Part shown: positions 1 to 8,658 of the stretch, in pieces
Layout: each line of letters opens with the position of its first letter
Position numbering within the stretch: position 1 is the stretch's first letter
Source of the DNA: Sergeia podlipaevii
Taxonomy: Eukaryota > Euglenozoa > Kinetoplastea > Trypanosomatida > Trypanosomatidae
Reading direction: 5' to 3'
NCBI GenBank assembly: GCA_030849805.1
Contig: JASANZ010002271.1
Location: forward strand, 62,001 to 126,000
DNA: 64,000 nt
The notes under the pieces: model-generated
The model's input: the letters and a program-made list of their open reading frames with translations, nothing else
The model's database searches: none
What the model was told of the DNA's origin: nothing
Program-made: the position numbers and the translations under genes

Positions 1-539
1 TGTTTCTCGCATTTGCAGGCCTTTCTGCTGATGCACGTGTGCTGATCAACAAGGCCCAGCTAGAGTGCCAGAGCTTCCGTCTCAACTACGAGGACTCCAT
101 GGACGTTGACCTCCTCGTTCGCTTCATCGCTGGCGTACAGCAGAAGTCAACGCAGAGCGGCGGTAGCAGACCCTTCGGTGTGTCTACCATCATCGGTGGC
201 TTCAACGAGAACGGGCAGCCCCATCTCTGGAAGACGGATCCGTCTGGCATGAGCTCTGCATGGCGCGCGGCCGCCATTGGCCGTCACGACCAGACCGTCA
301 TCGACTACATGGAGAAGAACTACAAGAACGATATGACCCGCGATGAATGCGTGCACTTTGCCATCAAGTCGCTTCTAGAAGTTGTGGAGAGCGGGTCAAA
401 GAACATTGAGCTGCTCATTCTTGAATACAAGGACGCTAGCTACATCAGCGACGAGGAGCTGCAGAAGTTCGTTGTTGAGGTGGAAAAGGAGAGGGAGGAG
501 GAAGCGGCCAAGAAGAAGCGGCAGGCTGAGCAGGAGTAG
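1..539 (+). CDS. Proteasome 20S subunit alpha-4 (PSMA7-type), 5'-truncated
   Basis: This is the C-terminal part of a 20S proteasome alpha-ring subunit. The frame is open from the left edge (reading from base 3) to TAG at 537-539, and codons before the first possible start read FAGLSADAR, the conserved alpha-subunit strand, so the gene begins outside the window. RPFGVS, the TDPSG turn and the ending GKNIEL...EELQKFVVEVEKE followed by a Lys/Glu-rich tail match the alpha-4/PSMA7 family better than alpha-3. Alpha subunits are structural: they form the gated outer rings in cytosol and nucleus and carry no catalytic threonine. It is the first gene of the + strand array. Confidence 0.93.
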   Translation, partial: FLAFAGLSADARVLINKAQLECQSFRLNYEDSMDVDLLVRFIAGVQQKSTQSGGSRPFGVSTIIGGFNENGQPHLWKTDPSGMSSAWRAAAIGRHDQTVIDYMEKNYKNDMTRDECVHFAIKSLLEVVESGSKNIELLILEYKDASYISDEELQKFVVEVEKEREEEAAKKKRQAEQE

Positions 540-1470
540 TGGACCGTCACAGTGGGAGTAGGGGACGATTGATATGAGTTGTATGTGTGAGCGTGTGTGT
601 GTGTGTGTGTGTGTGTTTAGTGTATAGGTGTCGTCTGAGGTGACACTGTGTACAGCATCGCACGCACTGTCCCAGACTGCTTGTGCCCTCGTCGACGTGT
701 GCTGAATGTATGATGAGGAAGGCTTGTGGGGGAGCGTGTTATACATACATACAACATATACGCACCTTTTTTGAAAAAAGACTTGTCCAAATGATGTTCT
801 CAACTGTGTGCGAAGCCCTTTCTCAGTTATTCTCAATATTTTTCTTTTATTATTATTATTATTATTAGCACGACGTATTGAATGGATTGTGCGAAAATGA
901 ACAACAACAATAGCAGTGTGGCAAAAAAAAAAAAAACGTTATGCGCCGCTTGGTGTAGCGTCTTTGTGTGTGCGCATGTGAACTCACTTAGACGTGAATA
1001 TTGCTCCCCCTCCATTAAAATGCTATAGTCTGTGTAGCATAGCCTATGACTGTCCGCAACGGCACGAACCATTTTTTTCAAATCATATTCCACCGAACCT
1101 TCCCTTTTCTTTTCTTTTTATAGTTGCCATTTAGTAAACATCACTTATAGAGAAATTCACAGTTTTTTCTTGTGCATACAGCTTTTTCATTTTTTTTTTT
1201 TTTGAAACACTCTTTTTATTGTAGAGGAACAGTTGATTAATTACTTCTCCATTCATATATAGCATAGTTTGTGGGTGAAAGTATAGCTTTTCACTCTGTA
1301 TAACTTTCAAAGGTACATCTCTGCATTGCTGCCACGCACCTACATTGTTGCGTCGTACCGCTTTCACACCATCTTTCTTCCTCATTATTTATTGATTTTT
1401 TATTGCCGACTATCGTAGCGAAAAAATAGTTTTTACATTTTAAAAAATCTTGCTTTCATTTCGCAGCCAA

Positions 1471-1506
1471 TCTTGTATATATTCTTGTATATATTCTTGT
1501 ATATAC
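1471..1506. repeat. 12-bp tandem repeat, three copies
   Basis: The unit TCTTGTATATAT occurs at 1471-1482 and 1483-1494, and with one change (final T to C) at 1495-1506. It lies in the spacer about 150 bases before the likely splice acceptor of the next gene. No function is evident. Confidence 0.85.
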
Positions 1507-1614
1507 TCTTTTTTTACCCCTGTTCGTTAGCAATTTCTTTCTGTTGTTTGAGAACTCATTCTTTTTGTTCTGTGTGTGTGTGCATCTGTTCGTACATGGT
1601 TGGTTAACTTCTAT

Positions 1615-1653
1615 TTGTTTTTTATTATTTTTTTGCTTTTTTTTTTCGCCCAG
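1615..1653 (+). promoter_or_regulatory. Likely trans-splice acceptor for the 1816-aa gene
   Basis: A T-rich tract runs to about 1646 and is followed by CGCCCAG, with AG at 1652-1653. This would give a 5' leader of about 260 bases before the ATG at 1914. The assignment rests on pattern only. Confidence 0.5.
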
Positions 1654-1913
1654 TTCATTGTCGTTTGCTTGAGAATTATCAGTATAGCTTGCTTTTGTTA
1701 ATTGTTGAATTCATAGATATTTGTCCCCTTGTGGTTACCACAGTATTTTTGTATCTTCTTCTTTTCTGTGGCTATTATTATACGCGTGAGTTGCTCTTGT
1801 TGTGACTGCGCTACAATTTGTATTTTTGTTTTCTCCCGATTTGTCAACATACGTTCTGACACTACACACGCATCTACTATCCCATATATACAGTCCCACT
1901 ACGAACCAACAAG

Positions 1914-4900
1914 ATGGTGGACAGTCAGCGTCGTCGCAGGAGCGATGGGCAAGGCGTGATAACCGCCCCAGCCGGGACGAGACACGCTATTCAGAGTGTT
2001 GACAACAGTTTTGTGAACAACAACAATACAGCACGTCCAGACTATAACAGCATCAACAATACGAATCATTACAGCAGCACCGGCGCTGTTGACGACGTGA
2101 GCAAAATGATAAGTGGCGAGTGCGGCCCTGTGGCTGACATTCGCGTGTCCAAGAATGACTCAAACTTCTCTCGCATGTCTTCCCTCATCGATGCCTACGA
2201 GGACCAGTTCCAGTGGGGATGTCGTCAAGTGCTGGGGATAGAAGAAAACTGTAGTGAGGTAGAACACAACTCTCCTGATAGGTGCGGCGTCACACAACAG
2301 CTGCCACCACAGCAGCAACAAGTGCTGAATGCACGAGGAGTGAAGCCCCGCGCGCCACCGGCTCAGCTGATCACAGCGAAGGAGTCGGTGAAGGCACGAC
2401 AGAACACAAAGACCCAGTCTGGCTCTGGCCCAAACACAGCGATGCCGGCGCTCATCCATGGAGCGGCGACCACGAGCGTGTGTCCTTCCGCGAGTAACAA
2501 CAAGGCCCCGCGCGCATACGATGACTTTGTGAACGTCATTGCTGGAAGTCAAGGCACCGCTGTTGCTACTACATTACCCCAGGCCGATCCTCTCTCCTCA
2601 CCACAGCAGACGAAGTTGCCGCCTACTGAGCAGCAGCAGCAGCTGCAGCCACAGCAGCACCGCTCCCCGTTGGCACCCACGCCTGCTATCTCCAGCTCAG
2701 AGAAGTATTTTGACCTCAGCAAGCCTGTCATGACAGTTCGAGGTCTGAACGGGAGGACGAGGGGACGTAACAACGACAAGCGTGAGAGGGTGCTCGGAAG
2801 GCATCCCACCACACTCTCAGCGGATGTGTCCTGGGAGAGTCTACCAACGCCTGGAGATGCTACCGTTACCGATGAAGAAGGGGCTAACGGCGGGAAGGCA
2901 CGAAGCCAGGAAACCAATCACACCAGTCCTAGCGCCGTCAACAACAACGACAACAACGAGGACACATGGGAGAGCAGATACATTCAGGTGTGCTCAGTGG
3001 TCGCCACGAGCAGTCATGAACCGGTTTCACAGATACCGCCCCCGCAGGATCCCAGGCAACGTCTAGGAGAAGAGGCGCCGCCGCTGTACCCACGCGCTCA
3101 GCGTAGGCGTATTGGTGATACGGCAGACTTCTGCGTTGGCCAAAGTTCCCTCTCTGGCACTCAGAGGGGCGCAGAGGCAATGGCTGCTACTCAGCTGGAG
3201 AAGGAAAGACTGTTGATGGACGAGGCGCATATGCAGAAGTACAAGCCCGGAGCTGCGCTGGGGAAGTGCGAGCTGGTAGGAGCCTTGCTCGATTCATTCT
3301 GCACAGGTCACAACACGGCACTCATCATTGCAGACACACAGTGCGCAAGTGCTCTTGGAGAAGATGCGGTTTCCTCTGTATTGAGCAAGGCATGTGCCTA
3401 CTGCGAGGAAGTCAACAGCGATTGGGTACATGAGTTCACACTTACAGCGCACGCAGTCTTGCCTGGCAACAAGACAGTGGTGAACTTACTGCCGTGTGAC
3501 ATCAAGAGCGTGAAGAAGGTGCCGGTGCGGCTGTTTGCGAACCCCCTTACGGGGACAGATATTGATGGTGGACAGTTTGCTGTTGTTGTGCAAGGGGTGG
3601 CGGAGGCGGCGATGCTGGGTCAGATCGTCATAGACAACGCCCACTATCTGGATGTGGCTCCTATCGACAATGCAGACACGATGCTGTGTCTCCGGCTGAC
3701 TCTAAAGCAAACGCGCCCATTTAGTGCAAACAGCGCGGCGGCCACCACTGATGGCGGGATTGTGGACAGTGTCTATCTCTCTTCTCTTCAAGTATTTTAC
3801 GTGGGATCGAACTACGACAAACTCCGCAACATCGCACGTGGCGAGTTTCCAGATATGTGGCCCCTGGTGGAGCGTTGCTTCGGTGGGCAGTGTCGCGCGT
3901 TATGTCTTATCATTTCCGACCGCAACGAGAGCTCGCAGCAGCTTCATCCTCTCATCACGTTTGGCCAGTTTTGTCAGGACGTGATAAACACCGTGCCGGG
4001 GGCCGGCAGTGTATTTGACTTACTACTCAGAATCCGAGGCATTCATAGCTCTGTGCACAGGGAAGATACCCTCAACAACATGGACCAACTAGGGGCGGAT
4101 ATGGAGAGGATTCTGTTGGATCCCACATGCCAGCCGGAAATGTACACCATCGAAACTGGTGAACCGTGCGAGGTAACGTACACGAGCGCTGACCATATTC
4201 TGTGGCTCCCAGGCACCAATGCGAAGTCAAGGTTACATCAGAAAAAGAAGCAGCAGCAACAACAAAAGAAAGATCAAGCGCTGCTGCCACCACTGCCACA
4301 TCAAGAGCAAGCGGTAGCACCTCCGCCACCTATGGCACACATATGGCGTGGTCATCCAGAGGAACGCATGCGTGCGCTGCACCGGCCATCAGCGGTGCCG
4401 ATTGCTAGCGAACTGCTCTACAACGTTGAAGAGCCCAAGCAGCCGCAAGAGCAACAAGAAAAAATCTGCGAGAGCGGTGTGCCAGCGCAGGTGCCGAACG
4501 AGAGATGTTCGGAAATGTCTAGCCTGCAGAATTCTTCGCCGCTGCCACTACCACCGCCCCACACAGAGACACCAGCGATGGGGCCCGAGCTACTAAATGA
4601 AGGATGCACCCCGCCGCCATCACCACCGTCACACACTTTTAAACCTGTGGCAGAGAGAGGGGTACCCAAAAACTCCTTCATCGGCAGGCCTATACGTACT
4701 GGGGGCAATCACACACTTCACGCACGTCTCGAGGTGGCGAGAGAGATGAGGGAGAGGATCGCCAGTGAGGCCCCGCCACCGCCCATGGATGAAGTTGTGT
4801 TAAGACGCCAGAGCGAGCGGAAGCTACGCGCGCGCGGTTGTGTGGTGCTCATTGCGGGCGACACCCCGCGTGACAGTAACATACGCGCGGAGGACGACTT

Positions 4901-7364
4901 GCACGTATGTTTGAATGCCCCAGAGAACGGCGCAAATGGTACCCCGCTGGAGGTGTGGTATCAGCGGGACGCTGTGGTGCTTGGCTGCGGCGCAAGAGAC
5001 TCTGCCCGTGCGCTCTTGTGCACTGCGCCTATGACTGAACTGTTCACAAACGTCGCCAGCTTTACCTCTCCAAGTGTGCTCCTCAGTGTGGATCTAGCAG
5101 CCAGCCCTCGGCAGTTTGCGCAGCTGCCGGTTGTCAGGGTTCTAACGGGGTTTATGAACAATCTCATTGAGATGAAGGATGCGCAGACTGATGATATGTA
5201 TCCAGTGCAGATCAGTCTTTTTGGTGTTCTCATGTGTCGCGGGAAGATCATTGCGGACCTGGTTCGCCCACGAGCGCTCAACAGCGCCGACGACAGTGAG
5301 GAGCAAGAGCAAGAAAAGGAGTGTCAGGTGAGAGTTGGGAGCTCACAGTTCACTGGCCCAATGATATACACTACCTCCGGGATTAAAGTTGATTCCGCGG
5401 CGGATTGCGACGAGTGGATGCAGATGATGATGTCTGAGGCGGACCATCTCTCTGGCTCACGCACAGATACGCACGTTGTGATCACCTGCGTGCAGAAAGG
5501 TGTTGTGGAGCCCTCCTCACAAGTGAAGGCGCTCTACAAGTATGATGCTGTCTTGTCCTCCATCACAGTAGTGTGCAGCCGCAACACAACAGAGCCCTAT
5601 GACCGCTACCTCGCTGGATACCGCGCAGACGCGGTGAGCTGCTTACTGAACGATGCTCTTGAAGGGCCGCGTGTCACAACGATGTTGCTAAGCGTCGACA
5701 ACGCTGGTGTGGAGCCGCACGACTTGCACGCTGCACTCACTGTGCAAGCTCGCATGTGTCGTGTCATTAGTGCCCCTAAACAGTTTCATACAGTCGGGGA
5801 TTTTGTTGTGGCTCAGAAGTCGCTGCTGGCTGCCCAGCGAGCGCAGCTGTTAAACCCAGGGCCAGAGACAACGCATGAAGCGTACGACGCACTGCAGGGG
5901 GAAATCAATCAAAGCTGGAATAAAATAAGACAATTCGAGGCGTATCTGAAGGACCCGACGTGCCCCGGCTTCGTGCTGTACGCTGTAGAGTGTGTAGACA
6001 GAAGCCGAATAACCCCCGGAAGGTTTGCGGATCGTCCTGTGGATTGGGTTCATGAGGCTCGCAAGATGCATACACTTGACAAGGTAGACCCTACCACACC
6101 CAACCGCGCGGTCACAAAGAAGGTAGGGGCGGTGAAGGACAAGCAGCAGCAACAGCAGTCTCTCGCAGATAAGACTCGTGAGACAGCAACGTCGCTTGAA
6201 CGCGAATTCCCCGAGTTTCCAGAAGGCGGCACTTTTGCTGGACCAATTGCGGATGCGGAAGCGTCCAGTGGCTATTGCACCGCCTTTGCCGTCCCTGGGT
6301 CGCTCCTGTGCATTGCCGAGGATGGCGCTGGTGCCCGCTGCAGCTCAAACGAAGTCACACACGTGAACCAGCGGCGCTTTGCGCATGTTGAGACGTTGCA
6401 CGTGGGGGCAGAAGTCAGAGCCCACGACCACCCCAGCAGGTCGGGTCAGCTATTCTACTCTAAGCGCCTGGAGGAGCTCGTGACCGCCTTCAGAATGGGA
6501 CAAGATTGCGCGCTGCTTCTGCAAGAGACTGGTCTTGTCTCGCAGACATACATACAGACTATACTGCTCTCCGGCATCGCGTCCTTGTGCAGTGAGGATC
6601 AAGAGACGTCGGGGGAGATGGTGGCGATTTCAATTGTGCACATCACACGTGAGTGCAAGACGTTTGACCTCGCAGATGAGAGTCTTCAGGGCGTTGTCAG
6701 TAAAGTGCTGAGCAAGAACGCACGAGTGAACAAGCAAGGCTTGGGCAGCTCCCTGTTTGCAGGAACACTCGCCTCGGGTGTCATCTTCCCCAGCACGGTG
6801 GCACTGCGCAAGTACACCACTAGCAAAGGGGCTGCTCTGGCTGTAGGGAAGGCCTTCAAGACCGATGCAGGCCTCTTTGATGACCTTCACCCTCATCTAC
6901 TGTGCATCACGATACATCGCGACCTGCCAAAGGATGGTCGTGTGTCCACATTGGAGAAGAGCGCCACGTTGACCATCGTGCTGGGGCGTAATGGGACAAA
7001 TGCGCTGGAGAATTTCTTTGATATTCCCGACCCGGAACTTCAAAAATTGCTGAGCTACACGCTGTCGCCGCACTGTAGGACGCTGTGTTGCACGGCGGTG
7101 ATGCGCGAAGAACTGGAAAACAAAGAGGCTGAGAGAGTAGAGCATATGGTGCAAGCCCAACACTTTCGCTATTGCATGCGCAAGTTTGACTCCACCACGA
7201 CCACATACAAGCGCGTCTTGCTGGAGGAGAAGTACGGGCTGATTCGACGCGATGAAGTTAACTTGGCAAAGTACAGTGGTGAGATGAGACAGAGGAAGGA
7301 GGAAGAACTCAGACGTAACATGGAAACAGCCGCCATCCAGGAAGCCCATCTTAAGCTTTCCTAA
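1914..7364 (+). CDS. Large protein with three degenerate kinesin-motor-like units
   Basis: 1816 residues from ATG 1914 to TAA. Residues 1-440 are Gln/Asn/Ser/Pro-rich and look disordered. Three later stretches, roughly 445-710, 975-1305 and 1455-1725, follow the order of a kinesin motor. Each has a stretch where the family has GYNGTIFAYGQTGSGKT (here GHNTALIIADT, TSPSVLLSVDL and GQDCALLLQET), a strand where SSRSH lies (ADTMLCLRLTL, DTHVVITCVQ, HLLCITIHRD), and the end corresponding to [20 protein letters not shown] (DMWPLVERCFGGQCRALCLI, YRADAVSCLLNDALEGPRVT, DPELQKLLSYTLSPHCRTL). The P-loop, SSRSH and DLAGSE are absent from all three, so ATP-driven motility is unlikely. Gln-rich and Pro-rich linkers (about 775-960) separate units 1 and 2, and a charged helical tail ends the protein. 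The kinesin relationship is my reading of motif order; a structural or cytoskeletal role is inference. Confidence 0.72.
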   Translation: MVDSQRRRRSDGQGVITAPAGTRHAIQSVDNSFVNNNNTARPDYNSINNTNHYSSTGAVDDVSKMISGECGPVADIRVSKNDSNFSRMSSLIDAYEDQFQWGCRQVLGIEENCSEVEHNSPDRCGVTQQLPPQQQQVLNARGVKPRAPPAQLITAKESVKARQNTKTQSGSGPNTAMPALIHGAATTSVCPSASNNKAPRAYDDFVNVIAGSQGTAVATTLPQADPLSSPQQTKLPPTEQQQQLQPQQHRSPLAPTPAISSSEKYFDLSKPVMTVRGLNGRTRGRNNDKRERVLGRHPTTLSADVSWESLPTPGDATVTDEEGANGGKARSQETNHTSPSAVNNNDNNEDTWESRYIQVCSVVATSSHEPVSQIPPPQDPRQRLGEEAPPLYPRAQRRRIGDTADFCVGQSSLSGTQRGAEAMAATQLEKERLLMDEAHMQKYKPGAALGKCELVGALLDSFCTGHNTALIIADTQCASALGEDAVSSVLSKACAYCEEVNSDWVHEFTLTAHAVLPGNKTVVNLLPCDIKSVKKVPVRLFANPLTGTDIDGGQFAVVVQGVAEAAMLGQIVIDNAHYLDVAPIDNADTMLCLRLTLKQTRPFSANSAAATTDGGIVDSVYLSSLQVFYVGSNYDKLRNIARGEFPDMWPLVERCFGGQCRALCLIISDRNESSQQLHPLITFGQFCQDVINTVPGAGSVFDLLLRIRGIHSSVHREDTLNNMDQLGADMERILLDPTCQPEMYTIETGEPCEVTYTSADHILWLPGTNAKSRLHQKKKQQQQQKKDQALLPPLPHQEQAVAPPPPMAHIWRGHPEERMRALHRPSAVPIASELLYNVEEPKQPQEQQEKICESGVPAQVPNERCSEMSSLQNSSPLPLPPPHTETPAMGPELLNEGCTPPPSPPSHTFKPVAERGVPKNSFIGRPIRTGGNHTLHARLEVAREMRERIASEAPPPPMDEVVLRRQSERKLRARGCVVLIAGDTPRDSNIRAEDDLHVCLNAPENGANGTPLEVWYQRDAVVLGCGARDSARALLCTAPMTELFTNVASFTSPSVLLSVDLAASPRQFAQLPVVRVLTGFMNNLIEMKDAQTDDMYPVQISLFGVLMCRGKIIADLVRPRALNSADDSEEQEQEKECQVRVGSSQFTGPMIYTTSGIKVDSAADCDEWMQMMMSEADHLSGSRTDTHVVITCVQKGVVEPSSQVKALYKYDAVLSSITVVCSRNTTEPYDRYLAGYRADAVSCLLNDALEGPRVTTMLLSVDNAGVEPHDLHAALTVQARMCRVISAPKQFHTVGDFVVAQKSLLAAQRAQLLNPGPETTHEAYDALQGEINQSWNKIRQFEAYLKDPTCPGFVLYAVECVDRSRITPGRFADRPVDWVHEARKMHTLDKVDPTTPNRAVTKKVGAVKDKQQQQQSLADKTRETATSLEREFPEFPEGGTFAGPIADAEASSGYCTAFAVPGSLLCIAEDGAGARCSSNEVTHVNQRRFAHVETLHVGAEVRAHDHPSRSGQLFYSKRLEELVTAFRMGQDCALLLQETGLVSQTYIQTILLSGIASLCSEDQETSGEMVAISIVHITRECKTFDLADESLQGVVSKVLSKNARVNKQGLGSSLFAGTLASGVIFPSTVALRKYTTSKGAALAVGKAFKTDAGLFDDLHPHLLCITIHRDLPKDGRVSTLEKSATLTIVLGRNGTNALENFFDIPDPELQKLLSYTLSPHCRTLCCTAVMREELENKEAERVEHMVQAQHFRYCMRKFDSTTTTYKRVLLEEKYGLIRRDEVNLAKYSGEMRQRKEEELRRNMETAAIQEAHLKLS

Positions 7365-8658
7365 TGGAAGGGGGGGGAGGGGGATGAATAGTAATTCATT
7401 TATTGCTGTGCATGTGCATTTATGTGTGCGTGTATACTTTATTATCATTGTCATAGTTAAAGAGGGGACGTCGATTATTGATGTGTGTCTTGGTGTGCGG
7501 AGGCTTTTCGTGTTGTTGTCCTGTTTCATAGTGTCTCTTCGGTATGCTTTTTCCAGCTAGTGAGAGCTATTCCCTCCTTCATGTGCATGTCGGCAGTCGT
7601 AGTTATGTGTTAACAACATGCTGAACAATTCGAGAAAATTAGAAACAGGATGAGGATTAGAAATTGAATTATTCAAGAAAGATCGCATTTTATTAGTAGT
7701 ACTCTTTTTCTTTTTTTTTTTACTGGTGTTGTATTGTATTATCTGAAAGGACAATATACCATTCTTTTTTGAGTTAAAATATGTAGATAATGGTTGTCTT
7801 CCCTTTGGCTTATAGAGCAGAGAAGGGGGGAGAGGGGGGAAGGTTAAATGTAGATGACTTATGTGAAATGTTTTATGATGAAAGCAGCATGTGTTGCTGC
7901 ATAATCCACAATTTTATTATTTATTCTATAATTATCTCCTTCTTTCTTCATTCATTTTTTTTTTTGCTTCGTTTTGTTTTTTTAGTCGCTACTTTGTCTT
8001 CTTTTTGTCTTTTCTTTTCATTTTCCTGGGTTACATAAAGGGAAACAGAGAAACATATTATAATTTTTGGTGGGAAGCACACAAGATCTCCCAACCTTCC
8101 GGGATTATATCACAATATATATTGCCGAATTCGTACACTACTCTTTCCTCACAAAAGGGAAGAGAAGCGGTTTTTTTTTTATTTTTTTCTTTTTAAATAT
8201 CCTCAGTTTCTCTTTCTTTTTTTTTGGCGTCAACACAAAAACTCTCTTGGGGACGCTTTACTATCTAGTTTTTTTTTTTTTTAAGGCAAAGGTGTACACG
8301 CGCATCTACGCTTCTTTGATCTCACACTTCTCGTATGCGTTATACCGCTTAGAATAGAAGACAGTCTTGACGGAAAAATAGCAACTGTACGTGCCAGTGT
8401 ATGAGAGAGAGAAGGAGAGTGAGTGGGTGTGCTTAACTTTGCTATTTGAAGTCACAGGTCAATATTGTGACGGGCAATCCTGGATCTTGCGTATTAAACA
8501 TTAGCTCTCTGTCTTACTGGCCACAGTGGTGTAGTGCATTTATTTCTATATATTTTTTTTAAAAAAAGGCTTTTGGAAGAGAGGAGGAAAATAAAAGCGC
8601 AGGTGGGGGAAGGTAAGAAAGAAGGAAGCAGGGAGGAAGCAAAAGCGCTACCATAACT
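7365..8658 (+). other. Spacer before the first kinase gene
   Basis: AT-rich spacer with homopolymer runs and no supported gene. Bases 8570-8658 are purine-rich and form the end of the 5' leader of the next gene. Confidence 0.7.
8171..8285 (+). promoter_or_regulatory. Likely trans-splice acceptor region for first kinase
   Basis: Two pyrimidine tracts each precede an AG: T-rich 8171-8194 with CCTCAG (AG 8205-8206), and the T run 8268-8282 with AG 8284-8285. Either would give a leader of roughly 375-455 bases. Confidence 0.45.

Larger units (their letters stand above)
540..1913 (+). other. Spacer: proteasome 3' UTR and upstream region of next gene
   Basis: AT-rich spacer with no convincing gene. 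It contains a GT run (about 593-616), a TAT run (about 848-867), poly-A and poly-T stretches, and three tandem 12-bp units of the type TCTTGTATATAT (1471-1506). The small frames here are AT-rich and low-complexity, so I treat them as chance. Confidence 0.7.
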
